Below, in pieces: positions 49,281-57,693 of a DNA stretch of 57,693 nucleotides; within the stretch, counting starts at the first letter, position 1, and each line of letters opens with the position of its first letter. The position numbers were made by a program, and so were the translations under genes. The notes beneath the pieces are model-generated. The model ran no database searches and was not told the DNA's origin. It saw only the letters and a program-made list of their open reading frames with translations. This stretch comes from an uncultured Oxalobacteraceae bacterium (GTDB lineage: Bacteria > Pseudomonadota > Gammaproteobacteria > Burkholderiales > Burkholderiaceae), in the NCBI GenBank assembly GCA_946480015.1, contig CAMLIL010000025.1, positions 1-57,693 on the forward strand, read 5' to 3'.

Positions 49281-51617
49281 ATGAAATTACATTCTGATCG
49301 TTTTGCCTTGCCTTCCTTTCGCCGCAGCCTGATCGGCGCAGCTGTCCTGGCGCTGTGCGCCGCGCCTGCGCTGGCCGTGTCGCCGTTCGTGGTCAAGGAC
49401 ATTCGCGTCGAAGGCATCCAGCGCACCGAGGCGGGCACGGTATTCAGCTACCTGCCGGTGCGGGTCGGCGAAACCTTCGACGACGAAAAGAGTATCGCCG
49501 CCATCAAGGCCCTGTACGCGACCGGCTTTTTCAAGGATGTGCGTCTGGAAGAGGAAAACGGCGTGCTGGTGGTACTGGTCGAGGAACGTCCGGCCATCGC
49601 CACGGTGGACTTCACCGGCACCAAGGAATTCGAGAAAGACATGCTGATCAAGGCGCTGGGCGACATCGGCGTGGGCGAAGCGAAGATCTTCGACAAGGCA
49701 TCGGTCGACCGCGCCGAACAGGAACTCAAGCGCCAGTACCTGTCGCGCGGGCTGTATGGCGTCAAGATCACCACCACCGTCACGCCGATCGAGCGTAACC
49801 GCGTCACCGTCATGTTCAACGTCGACGAAGGCGAGATGGCGCGCATCAAGCAGATCAACATCGTCGGCAACAAGACCTTCAGCGACAAGGAACTGCGCGA
49901 AGCCATGCAGCTCGGTACCAGCGGCTGGTTCAGCTGGTACACCAAGGCCGACCAGTATTCCAAGACCAAGCTGACCGGCGACATCGAGGCGATCAAGTCG
50001 TTCTACCTGAACCGCGGCTATCTGGAAGCGAACGTCGAATCGACCCAGGTGGCGATCACCCCGGACAAGAAGGACATCTACCTCACCATCAACATCACCG
50101 AAGGCGAGAAGTACACCGTCTCGGACATCAAGCTCGATGGCGAGATGTTCGGCCGCGAGGAAGAGCTGAAAAAGCTGGTGCTGCTCAAGCCGGGCCAGAC
50201 CTACTCGGGCGAGCTGCTCACCAATACCAACAAGCTCATTTCGGACCGCATGGGCACCTTCGGCTACGCGTTCGCCAACGTCAACGCCAACCCGGAGATC
50301 GACCGCGCCAACCGCAAGGTGGCCTTCACCTTCTTCATCGATCCGGGCAAGCGCGCCTACGTGCGCCACATGACCATCTCGGGCAACACCATCACCCGCG
50401 ATGAAGTCATCCGCCGCGAATTCCGCCAGTTCGAAGGCTCCTGGTACGACGGTAACAAGATCAAGCTCTCGCGCGACCGCGTCGACCGCCTCGGCTACTT
50501 CAAGGAGGTGACGATCGACACGCCGGAAGCGCAGGGCACCTCCGACCAGGTCGACGTCAACCTGGCCGTGGTCGAAAAGCCGACCGGTAACTTCATGATC
50601 GGCGGCGCGTTCTCGCAGGCGGAGAAATTCACCTTCACCGCGTCGATCCAGCAGGCCAACTTCGCCGGCAGCGGCAATACGCTCGGGATTGAACTGAACA
50701 CCAGCCGCTACAGCCGCACGGTGGCGTTCTCGCAGACCAATCCGTACTTCACCGACGACGGCATCAGCCAGTCGTTCGAAATCTACACCCGTTCGTCCAA
50801 CCCGCCCGCGCTCAACATCGGCAGCTACAAGGTCAAGCAGAACGGCGCGCGCCTGTCGTACGGCGTGCCGTTCTCCGAGAACGACACGGTGTTCTTCGGC
50901 GTTGGGCTGGAACGCACCACCATCGAAACCGACAGCACCAGCCCGCCGCGCTTCATCCAGTACGTGCAACAGTTTGGCCACATCGAGAACGGCATCGGCA
51001 GTGCCACCACCAACGCGCTGCCGCTGACGGCCGCGTGGGCGCGCGACAGCCGCGACAGCGCCGTCACCCCGACCGTCGGCCGCTTCCAGCGCGCCAATCT
51101 GGAACTGGACGTCGCCGGCGACTCGAAATACTACCGCGCCGTGTACGAGCAGCAGTGGTTCAAGCCGCTGTACAAATCGATCACGCTGGCGCTCAAGGGC
51201 GAGCTCGATTACGGCCATGGCCTGGGCGGCAAGCCGTATCCGGTCTTCAAGAACTTCTACGCCGGCGGTATCGGTTCGGTGCGCGGCTACCTGTCCTCGT
51301 CGCTGGGCGTGGTCGAACCGACCTACGGCGACGCCCAGGGCGGCGCGACCCGCGTGATCGGCAGCGCCGAACTGCAGCTGCCGTTCCCCGGCAGTGGCCA
51401 GGACCGCAGCTTGCGCTGGTTCGGCTTCGTCGATGCCGGCCAGATTTACCAGGAAGGCGAGCCGATTCGCGCCAACCAGCTGCGCGCTTCCACCGGTCTG
51501 GGCCTGTCGTGGATTTCCCCTGTGGGCCCGCTCAAGTTGAGTTATGCTAAGCCTTTGAACGCCAAGCCGGGTGACCGTCTTGAGCGCTTCCAGTTCCAGA
51601 TGGGGACCGGATTCTGA
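49281..51617 (+). CDS. bamA: Outer membrane protein assembly factor BamA
   Basis: The 778-residue protein has a signal peptide cleaved near PALAV, five POTRA repeats (about 30-430, beginning FVVKDIRVEGIQRTEAGTVF) and a C-terminal beta-barrel of the Omp85 family. The conserved loop-6 RGY motif lies in GGIGSVRGYLSSSLG, and the protein ends in an aromatic residue (QFQMGTGF). BamA inserts beta-barrel proteins such as the TonB receptor at the left edge of this window. No strong ribosome-binding site is visible. Neighbours rseP and skp are conserved. Confidence 0.97.
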   Translation: MKLHSDRFALPSFRRSLIGAAVLALCAAPALAVSPFVVKDIRVEGIQRTEAGTVFSYLPVRVGETFDDEKSIAAIKALYATGFFKDVRLEEENGVLVVLVEERPAIATVDFTGTKEFEKDMLIKALGDIGVGEAKIFDKASVDRAEQELKRQYLSRGLYGVKITTTVTPIERNRVTVMFNVDEGEMARIKQINIVGNKTFSDKELREAMQLGTSGWFSWYTKADQYSKTKLTGDIEAIKSFYLNRGYLEANVESTQVAITPDKKDIYLTINITEGEKYTVSDIKLDGEMFGREEELKKLVLLKPGQTYSGELLTNTNKLISDRMGTFGYAFANVNANPEIDRANRKVAFTFFIDPGKRAYVRHMTISGNTITRDEVIRREFRQFEGSWYDGNKIKLSRDRVDRLGYFKEVTIDTPEAQGTSDQVDVNLAVVEKPTGNFMIGGAFSQAEKFTFTASIQQANFAGSGNTLGIELNTSRYSRTVAFSQTNPYFTDDGISQSFEIYTRSSNPPALNIGSYKVKQNGARLSYGVPFSENDTVFFGVGLERTTIETDSTSPPRFIQYVQQFGHIENGIGSATTNALPLTAAWARDSRDSAVTPTVGRFQRANLELDVAGDSKYYRAVYEQQWFKPLYKSITLALKGELDYGHGLGGKPYPVFKNFYAGGIGSVRGYLSSSLGVVEPTYGDAQGGATRVIGSAELQLPFPGSGQDRSLRWFGFVDAGQIYQEGEPIRANQLRASTGLGLSWISPVGPLKLSYAKPLNAKPGDRLERFQFQMGTGF

Positions 51618-51640
51618 TCATATTTGGATTGCGGAGAATT

Positions 51641-52162
51641 ATGTTGAACACGATGACTGCCACGCTGCCACGGCGGCTCGCCCTGTTCGCTGCCCTGTGC
51701 GCCTGCGCGCTGGCGGCCCAGGCGCAACAGGCGCCGAGCAGGATAGGCTATGTCTTTACCGAGCGCCTGATGACCGAGTCCAAGCTCGCCAAGCAGGCCG
51801 ACGCCAAGATCGAAGCCGAATTCTCCAAGCGCCAGAAGGCCATCCAGGACATGATCGCCAAGTTCAAGAGCGTGTCCGACAAGCTCGATAACGACGCGCC
51901 CAACCTGCCCGAAGCCGAGCGCACCAAGCGCACGCGCGAGCTGTACGATCTGGACAAGGACCTGCAGCGCACCCAGCGCGAGTTCCGCGAAGACCTCCTG
52001 CAGCGCAAGAGCGAAGAGCGCGCCAACATCGCGCAAAAGGCGTACAAGCTGATCGAACAGATCGCCGAGCAGGAAAAGCTCGACATCGTGCTGCAGGAAT
52101 CGGCCTGGTCGAGTCCGCGCATCGACATCACCGACAAGATCCTCAAGCAGCTCGACAAATAA
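51641..52162 (+). CDS. skp: Periplasmic chaperone Skp/OmpH
   Basis: The 173-residue protein has a signal peptide ending near AAQAQ, then a short beta start (RIGYVFTERLM) and a long helical region rich in Lys/Glu (KRQKAIQDMIAKFKSVSDKL), as in the Skp tentacles. The ATG at 51641 follows GGAG; an in-frame ATG at 51629 has none. Skp carries unfolded outer-membrane proteins to BamA, encoded just upstream. Confidence 0.92.
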   Translation: MLNTMTATLPRRLALFAALCACALAAQAQQAPSRIGYVFTERLMTESKLAKQADAKIEAEFSKRQKAIQDMIAKFKSVSDKLDNDAPNLPEAERTKRTRELYDLDKDLQRTQREFREDLLQRKSEERANIAQKAYKLIEQIAEQEKLDIVLQESAWSSPRIDITDKILKQLDK

Positions 52163-52225
52163 GCTGCCCGGCGGCGCCGCGCGCGCCGCCGCCGACCATT
52201 CAACACTCCACACGAAAAGATCAAG

Positions 52226-53275
52226 ATGGGCATCCGACTAGCGGAATTGGTCGAACGCCTGGGCGGACAACTGGTGGGCGACCCGGATATTGAAGTCTCG
52301 GGCATCGCACCATTGGCGGACGCCGGCGTATCGCACATCAGCTTCCTCAGTAACAGCAAGCTGCGCGCCCAGGCGGCGCAAACCGGCGCGGCGGCGCTGA
52401 TCCTCTCGCCCAACGACGACGAGGCGGTGGCCGCGGCCTACCGGGGCGCGCGCATCGTGACCAAGAACCCGTACGCGTATTTCGCCCGTGCGGCCCAGTA
52501 TTTCGTTTCGCTGACCGACGTGCCGCCGGCCGCGGGCATCGATCCCGGCGCCAGCGTGGCCGCAGGGGCGCAGGTCGATCCGAGCGCCCATGTGGGGCCG
52601 CACGCGACCATCGAAACCGGCGCCGTGATCGAGGCGGGCGCCATCATCGGCGCCGGCAGTTTCGTCGGCCGCAATGCGCGCATCGGCGCGGGCACGCGCC
52701 TGTTTCCCAACGTGACCTTTCACGCCGAGTGCGTGATCGGCGCGCGCGGCATCCTGCATTCGGGCGCGGTGATCGGCACCGACGGCTTCGGCTTCGCCAA
52801 CGAAGGCGGGGTGTACATCAAGATTCCGCAGACCGGGCGTGTGGTCATCGGCGACGATGTCGACATCGGCGCCAACACCACCATCGACCGCGGCGCGCTG
52901 GCCGACACCATCATCGAAGACGGCGTCAAGCTCGACAACCAGATCCAGATCGGCCACAACTGCCACATCGGCGCGCATACCGCCATGGCCGGCTGCGTGG
53001 GCGTGGCCGGCAGCGCCAAAATCGGCAAATACTGCACCTTCGGCGGCGCCGCCATGGTGCTCGGCCACCTGACCATTGCCGACCACGTGCACATTTCCTC
53101 GGGCAGCATGGTGAGCCGCTCGATCGCCGAAGCCGGGCAGTACACCGGTTTCTACCCGCTGGCCAAAAACGCCGACTGGGAAAAAACTGCCGCCATCGTT
53201 CGCAATCTGGACACGATGCGCGATAAAATCCGGGCCTTGGAAAAAACCATTAAAACACTGACCGAACAAAAATGA
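52226..53275 (+). CDS. lpxD: UDP-3-O-(3-hydroxyacyl)glucosamine N-acyltransferase
   Basis: The 349-residue lipid A enzyme has an N-terminal uridine-binding domain ([30 protein letters not shown]) and a left-handed beta-helix of hexapeptide repeats, with the catalytic His region in [22 protein letters not shown]-terminal helix ends the protein. It overlaps fabZ by 4 bases. Confidence 0.97.
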   Translation: MGIRLAELVERLGGQLVGDPDIEVSGIAPLADAGVSHISFLSNSKLRAQAAQTGAAALILSPNDDEAVAAAYRGARIVTKNPYAYFARAAQYFVSLTDVPPAAGIDPGASVAAGAQVDPSAHVGPHATIETGAVIEAGAIIGAGSFVGRNARIGAGTRLFPNVTFHAECVIGARGILHSGAVIGTDGFGFANEGGVYIKIPQTGRVVIGDDVDIGANTTIDRGALADTIIEDGVKLDNQIQIGHNCHIGAHTAMAGCVGVAGSAKIGKYCTFGGAAMVLGHLTIADHVHISSGSMVSRSIAEAGQYTGFYPLAKNADWEKTAAIVRNLDTMRDKIRALEKTIKTLTEQK

Positions 53276-53757
53276 CGAATACCGAAAACAAAACCCTGGA
53301 TATCTGCGCGATCAAAAAACTGCTGCCGCACCGCTATCCGCTGCTGCTGGTCGACCGCGTGCTGACCTGGGAAGCCAACAAGAGCATCACGGCGATCAAG
53401 AACGTCACCGCCAACGAGGAATTTTTCAACGGCCACTTCCCGCACAAGCCGGTGATGCCCGGTGTGCTGATGATCGAAGCGATGGCCCAGACCGCCGCCA
53501 TCCTGTCGTTCCTGACCATGGGCGTGCAGCCGGACGAAAATTCGGTGGTGTACTTCGTCGGTATCGACAACGCGCGCTTCAAGCGTCCGGTCGGCCCCGG
53601 CGACCAGCTCAAGATGGATGTCGAGATCCTGCGCGTCTCGCGCGGCATCTGGAAATACAAGGCGGTCGGTTCGGTGGACGGCGCGGTCGCGGTCGAAGCA
53701 GAACTGATGTGCACCATCCGCAGCGCCGTCGACGCGAGCCAGCCAGCGGGGCAGTAA
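53272..53757 (+). CDS. fabZ: 3-hydroxyacyl-ACP dehydratase FabZ
   Basis: The 161-residue hot-dog fold enzyme has [16 protein letters not shown], then the active-site His in [15 protein letters not shown] and Glu in [10 protein letters not shown]. It dehydrates hydroxyacyl-ACP in fatty acid synthesis and shares its substrate pool with LpxA and LpxD. Its stop overlaps the lpxA start by one base. Confidence 0.97.
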   Translation: MTNTENKTLDICAIKKLLPHRYPLLLVDRVLTWEANKSITAIKNVTANEEFFNGHFPHKPVMPGVLMIEAMAQTAAILSFLTMGVQPDENSVVYFVGIDNARFKRPVGPGDQLKMDVEILRVSRGIWKYKAVGSVDGAVAVEAELMCTIRSAVDASQPAGQ

Positions 53758-54545
53758 TGGCGACGATCCACCCCACCGCGATTGTCGATCCCAAGGCCGA
53801 ACTGGGCGAGGGCGTCAGCATCGGCGCCTATTCGATGGTCGGCCCGCACGTGCGCATCGGCGACGGCACCGAAGTCGGCCCGCACGTGGTCATCGAAGGC
53901 CACACCACGATTGGACGCGACAACAAGTTCTTCCAGTTCTCGTCCATCGGCGCGGCGCCGCAGGACAAGAAGTGGTCGGGCGAGCCGACCCGGCTGGAGA
54001 TCGGCGACCGCAACACCATCCGCGAGTTCGTCACCTTCAACACCGGCACCGTGCAGGACAAGGGCGTCACGCGCCTGGGCAACGACAACTGGATCTCGGC
54101 CTATGTGCACCTGGCGCACGACTGCCAGGTCGGCAGCAACACCATCTTCTCCAACAACGCCCAGCTGGCCGGGCACGTGGAAGTGGGCGACTGGGCGATC
54201 CTGTCGGGTTACGCCGGCGTTCACCAGTTCTGCAAGATCGGCGCGCATGCCTTCGTCGGCATGTACACCAGCCTGACCCAGGACGTGCCGCCGTTCGTGC
54301 TCGTCTCGGGCAACCCGGCCGGCGCACGCGGCGTCAACATCGAAGGCTTGAAACGGCGCGGCTTCACCCGCCCGCAGATCGACGCCATCCGCAATGCCTA
54401 CAAGCTGGTGTACCGCAACGGCCTGACGCTCGAAGAAGCCAAGGCCGAGCTGACCAGCGCGCAAGGCGCCGCCACCGAGGCGGGCGAGCAGTATGCCGCC
54501 TGGCTCGCTTTCCTGGACGGTGCGACCCGTGGCATCGTCCGCTGA
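53757..54545 (+). CDS. lpxA: UDP-N-acetylglucosamine acyltransferase
   Basis: The 262-residue beta-helix enzyme catalyses the first step of lipid A synthesis. The N-terminus is [20 protein letters not shown]. Hexapeptide repeats run to about residue 185, with the catalytic His in YVHLAHDCQVGS. The C-terminal helical domain has RRGFTRPQIDAIRNAYKL. The start is fixed by TAATG overlap with fabZ. Confidence 0.97.
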   Translation: MATIHPTAIVDPKAELGEGVSIGAYSMVGPHVRIGDGTEVGPHVVIEGHTTIGRDNKFFQFSSIGAAPQDKKWSGEPTRLEIGDRNTIREFVTFNTGTVQDKGVTRLGNDNWISAYVHLAHDCQVGSNTIFSNNAQLAGHVEVGDWAILSGYAGVHQFCKIGAHAFVGMYTSLTQDVPPFVLVSGNPAGARGVNIEGLKRRGFTRPQIDAIRNAYKLVYRNGLTLEEAKAELTSAQGAATEAGEQYAAWLAFLDGATRGIVR

Positions 54546-55695
54546 CGCGTCGATCGCGATGGTCGCCGGCGAGGTGTCCGGCGACCTGCTGGCCGCGCGC
54601 CTGATGGAAGGCGTGCGCGCCCAGCTGCCGCAGGCGCGCTTTCACGGCATCGGCGGCGAACGCATGATCGCGCAGGGCTTCGTGTCCGACGTCGAGATCG
54701 ACAGGCTCACCGTACGCGGCCTGTTCGAAATCATCCCGCGCTACCGCGAAATCAAAGGCATCCAGGAACAGCTGCGCGACCGCCTGATCGCCGAGAAGCC
54801 GGCGGTATTCATCGGCGCCGACTATCCCGGCTTTAATCTCGGCCTGGAACAGCAGCTGCGCGAAGCCGGCATCCCGACCGTGCATTTCATCAGCCCGCAG
54901 ATCTGGGCCTGGCGCGGCTGGCGCATCAAGAAGATCGTCAAGGCGGTCTCGCACATGCTGGTGATCTTCCCGTTCGAGGAAGAGATCTACCGCAAGGCCG
55001 GCGTGCCGGTCACCTATATCGGCCATCCGCTGGCCGAAGTGATCCCGATGGAGATCGATACCGCGGGCGCGCGCCGCACGCTTGGTATCGAAGGCGACGT
55101 GCGCGTGGTGACGGTGATGCCGGGCAGCCGCATGGGCGAACTCAAGTACCTGGCCGAGCCCTTCATCGGCGCGGTCAAGCTGCTGGCCGCACGCGACCCG
55201 GACCTGCACTTCGTGGTGCCGATGGCGGGCAGCCGCCAGCGCGCGTATTTCGAACAGGTGGTCAAGCAGGCCGGCCTGTCCGGCGTACGCGTCCAGATCA
55301 CCGACGGCAACTCGCATACCGCCATCGCCGCGGCCGACGCCGTGCTTGCCGCCTCCGGCACGGCCACGCTGGAAGTGGCCTTGCATAAAAAGCCGATGGT
55401 GATCGCCTACAAGGTACTGTGGGCCTCGTACCAGATCATGCGCCACATGGGCTATCTGCCCTGGATCGGACTGCCCAACATCCTGGCGCGCGAGTTCGTG
55501 GTGCCGGAGCTGATCCAGCACGACTGTACCCCGGCCAAGCTGGCCGAGGCCATGTGGCAGCAGCTGTCCGACGGCGCGGGCCGCGCACGGCTGGCGCAGC
55601 GTTTCACCGACATGCACCGCAGCCTGCTGCGCAACAGCGCCGAAGAAAGTGCGGCCGCCGTACTGCGCGTCATTGCTTCGTCAAAGACATCATGA
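54529..55695 (+). CDS. lpxB: Lipid-A-disaccharide synthase
   Basis: The 388-residue GT19 glycosyltransferase joins two acylated glucosamines. It shows [20 protein letters not shown] at the N-terminus, [32 protein letters not shown], and [10 protein letters not shown]. The GTG at 54529 is chosen because it starts just before the conserved segment; an ATG at 54493 is an alternative. Either start overlaps lpxA. The stop overlaps rnhB by 4 bases. Confidence 0.95.
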   Translation: MASSADASIAMVAGEVSGDLLAARLMEGVRAQLPQARFHGIGGERMIAQGFVSDVEIDRLTVRGLFEIIPRYREIKGIQEQLRDRLIAEKPAVFIGADYPGFNLGLEQQLREAGIPTVHFISPQIWAWRGWRIKKIVKAVSHMLVIFPFEEEIYRKAGVPVTYIGHPLAEVIPMEIDTAGARRTLGIEGDVRVVTVMPGSRMGELKYLAEPFIGAVKLLAARDPDLHFVVPMAGSRQRAYFEQVVKQAGLSGVRVQITDGNSHTAIAAADAVLAASGTATLEVALHKKPMVIAYKVLWASYQIMRHMGYLPWIGLPNILAREFVVPELIQHDCTPAKLAEAMWQQLSDGAGRARLAQRFTDMHRSLLRNSAEESAAAVLRVIASSKTS

Positions 55696-56369
55696 GAAAA
55701 AAGAAGGTCAATTTCTATCCGGGGCTGAAGAAGAACGCGCTGCCGTTCACGGCCGACGATATCGTCTGCGGCGTCGACGAAGCCGGACGCGGACCGCTGG
55801 CCGGCCCGGTGGTGGCCGCCGCCGTGATCCTGCATCCGGACCGCCCCATCGACGGCCTGCGCGACTCCAAGAAGCTCACCGCCGAGCGGCGCGAGGAACT
55901 GGCCCCGCTGATCAAGCTGCACGCGCTGGCCTGGGCCGTGGCCGAATGCTCGCACGAGGAAATCGACAGCCTCAATATTCTGCAGGCCACCATGCTGGCG
56001 ATGCGGCGCGCGGTCGAAGCACTGCACACCATGCCGACCATTGCCCTGATCGACGGCAACCGCAGTCCGTCGATGAGTATCCGCTGCCATCCGATTGTCG
56101 AAGGCGACGACAAGGTGCATGCGATTTCGGCCGCCTCGATCCTGGCCAAGACGGCGCGCGATGCGCAGCTGGTGGCGCTGCACGCGCAGTATCCGCAGTA
56201 CGGGTTCGACCAGCACAAGGGCTATGGCACCGCCATGCACCTGGAACGCCTGCGCGAGCACGGCGCCTGCCCGGTGCACCGCCGCTCGTTCGCGCCGGTG
56301 CGCGCCGCGCTTGGACTCGATGGCGTGCAGCTCGAGTTCGGCGACATGCTTGCATTCGAGGACGCATGA
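55692..56369 (+). CDS. rnhB: Ribonuclease HII
   Basis: The 225-residue enzyme removes RNA from RNA-DNA hybrids and misincorporated ribonucleotides. Catalytic acidic residues lie in [23 protein letters not shown] and [25 protein letters not shown] follows. ATGA coupling with lpxB sets the start. It overlaps the methyltransferase gene by 4 bases. Confidence 0.96.
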   Translation: MRKKKVNFYPGLKKNALPFTADDIVCGVDEAGRGPLAGPVVAAAVILHPDRPIDGLRDSKKLTAERREELAPLIKLHALAWAVAECSHEEIDSLNILQATMLAMRRAVEALHTMPTIALIDGNRSPSMSIRCHPIVEGDDKVHAISAASILAKTARDAQLVALHAQYPQYGFDQHKGYGTAMHLERLREHGACPVHRRSFAPVRAALGLDGVQLEFGDMLAFEDA

Positions 56370-57151
56370 AGACCATCAGCTCGCGCGACAATCCGCTCTA
56401 CAAGGAACTCAAGCACCTGGCCACCAGTTCGCAGGCGCGCAAAAAGGCCGGCCAGACACTGCTCGACGGCGTGCACCTGTGCCAGTCGTACCTGCAGCTG
56501 CGCGCCGCGCCGCGCCACTGCATCGTGGCCGAGAGCGCGCTGGCCAATCCAGAGGTGGCCGACATCGTCATGCGGTGCGAGAACGCGCATGCCCATTGCA
56601 CCGCCATGCCCGATGCGCTGTACAACGCCATCAGCCAGGTCGAGCATGGCGTGGGCTTGATGTTCCTGATCGATACGCCGGCGCTGCCGCTGCCCGCCAC
56701 GCTGACGGTATCGGCGGTCCTGCTGGATAACCTGCAGGACCCCGGCAACGTCGGTTCGATCCTGCGCAGTGCCGCGGCGGCCGGCATCACCCAGGTCTAC
56801 TGCAGCAGCGGCACGGCGTTCTGCTGGTCGCCCAAAGTGCTGCGCGCTGCCATGGGCGCCCATTTCGTGGTCGAGATTTACGAAAACGTCGATCTGGCCG
56901 CATTGATCCGCGCATCCACGGTGGCGGTGCTGGCCACCAGCGGTTACGCGACCCGGCGGCTGTACGATGTCGACCTGCGCCAGCCGGTCGCCTGGCTGCT
57001 TGGACACGAAGGGCAGGGCGTGGCCGACGATCTGATGGAATTGGCAACACATCAAGTCGTCATTCCCCATGCGGGTCAGATCGAGTCCTTGAATGTGGCT
57101 GCCTGCGCCGCCGTGTGCTTTTTTGAACAGCTGCGGCAGATTCAGGCATAA
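56366..57151 (+). CDS. SpoU/TrmH-family RNA 2'-O-methyltransferase
   Basis: The 261-residue protein has an N-terminal substrate-binding domain ([20 protein letters not shown]) and a SPOUT domain with motif 1 [20 protein letters not shown], motif 2 [10 protein letters not shown] and motif 3 [19 protein letters not shown]. The knotted fold binds S-adenosylmethionine. The target, rRNA or tRNA, cannot be read from sequence. It is the last gene of the long operon. Confidence 0.9.
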   Translation: MKTISSRDNPLYKELKHLATSSQARKKAGQTLLDGVHLCQSYLQLRAAPRHCIVAESALANPEVADIVMRCENAHAHCTAMPDALYNAISQVEHGVGLMFLIDTPALPLPATLTVSAVLLDNLQDPGNVGSILRSAAAAGITQVYCSSGTAFCWSPKVLRAAMGAHFVVEIYENVDLAALIRASTVAVLATSGYATRRLYDVDLRQPVAWLLGHEGQGVADDLMELATHQVVIPHAGQIESLNVAACAAVCFFEQLRQIQA

Positions 57152-57160
57152 GGGGGGCTG

Positions 57161-57263
57161 GAAAAACCGTAGCGGGCGGCGCAAGTTTCGCTCGAGAAGC
57201 GCAGCCGTACGAAGGTACGGTGAGCATCGCAGGGCGAGAATTGCGCCGCGCAGTAGGTTTTTC
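57161..57263. repeat. Nested inverted-repeat intergenic element
   Basis: Three perfect arm pairs are nested: GAAAAACC (57161-57168) with GGTTTTTC (57256-57263), CGGCGCAA (57177-57184) with TTGCGCCG (57241-57248), and CCGTAC (57205-57210) with GTACGG (57215-57220) around GAAG. The whole would fold into a long imperfect hairpin after the methyltransferase gene. It may terminate transcription or be a dispersed intergenic repeat. No second copy was seen in the window. Confidence 0.65.
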
Positions 57264-57329
57264 AAGGTCCCCATAGACGAGTTTGCGATCTGCGGGTAAT
57301 CTTTGACCTTAAGATTAGCTGGAGATTCA

Positions 57330-57693
57330 ATGGATATCGCGCATTTGCACTTTCTGGTCGCCGAGACCGACACCGCGGAGCGGCTGGCGACGGCGGTCAT
57401 GCTGGGCCACCTCGGCGCGGTGCACATCACCCAGGCGCCCGACGGCCACACGGCGCTGCGCTGTTTTCAGAATTCCTTCACTCCCACCATCGACATCGCC
57501 GTGATCGACCTGGCCTTGCCGGGCATGGACGGTCTCGAGCTGATTCGCAGCCTGGCGGCCCTCAAGACCCGCGCGCGCCTGATCGTCACCGGGGCGCAGA
57601 GCGGCAGCCTGATGTTCTCGATCGAGACCATGGCGCAGGCCTACGGGGTCGAGCTGCTGGGTGCGATCACCAAGCCGGTGAGCGTGGCCAAGC
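57330..57693 (+). CDS. Response regulator (partial, continues outside window)
   Basis: The visible 121 codons encode a receiver domain: MDIAHLHFLVAETDTAERLA (acidic residues after the first strand are Glu and Asp), phosphoacceptor Asp in IAVIDLALPGMDG, Thr in LIVTGAQSG and Lys in AITKPVS. The output domain lies beyond the window edge. GGAG precedes the ATG. The nested inverted repeat separates it from the preceding operon. Confidence 0.85.
   Translation, partial: MDIAHLHFLVAETDTAERLATAVMLGHLGAVHITQAPDGHTALRCFQNSFTPTIDIAVIDLALPGMDGLELIRSLAALKTRARLIVTGAQSGSLMFSIETMAQAYGVELLGAITKPVSVAK

Overview
The window is high-GC chromosomal DNA from a betaproteobacterium, most likely Oxalobacteraceae (Massilia/Duganella/Janthinobacterium type). 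I infer this from housekeeping gene order and protein character (gcvTHP behind a tandem glycine riboswitch, smc-zipA-ligA, and rpsB-tsf-pyrH-frr-uppS-cdsA-dxr-rseP-bamA-skp-lpxD-fabZ-lpxA-lpxB-rnhB), not from a database search. No rRNA, tRNA, CRISPR array, intact insertion sequence or prophage was seen.

Layout. 1-3.2 kb (minus): TonB-dependent receptor, YfiR-like periplasmic protein and the start of a CHASE8/GGDEF diguanylate cyclase, overlapping like one operon. 3.3-5.4 kb: a small membrane protein, a secreted single-Cache protein and a chemoreceptor-like protein lacking its signalling tip. 5.4-10.2 kb (minus): glycine cleavage operon with promoter and tandem riboswitch. 10.3-15.9 kb: ClpP-like protein, small hydrophilic protein, a second tip-less chemoreceptor-like protein, a DUF1631 protein and a PAP2 phosphatase. 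16.0-24.5 kb (plus): smc, zipA, ligA, galU, def and a small outer-membrane-type protein.

24.5-29.3 kb (minus) is an AT-richer accessory segment between two copies of a 13-bp direct repeat. It holds a histidine kinase with a TIR/deoxyribosyltransferase-like N-terminus, a response regulator fused to a class III nucleotidyl cyclase, and two unknown ORFs. It is the best candidate in the window for an undescribed system: an intracellular sensor kinase that would control cyclic-nucleotide synthesis by phosphorelay.

29.3-32.7 kb (minus) looks like a small RiPP (ribosomally made, modified peptide) cassette: a 61-aa precursor candidate with an ideal ribosome-binding site, a strong hairpin, a 78-aa protein, an M29-like metalloprotein, a PqqD-like protein and an exported M28 peptidase. 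No classical RiPP-modifying enzyme is visible. 32.9-36.8 kb is a very large exported glycosidase joining a GH43-like propeller to a GH35 catalytic domain.

36.8-41.0 kb (minus): pseudouridine synthase, glnD and map. From 41.5 kb to the end (plus) runs the long translation, isoprenoid, envelope and lipid A cluster, closing with a 2'-O-methyltransferase family gene, a nested inverted-repeat element and the start of a response-regulator gene cut by the window edge.
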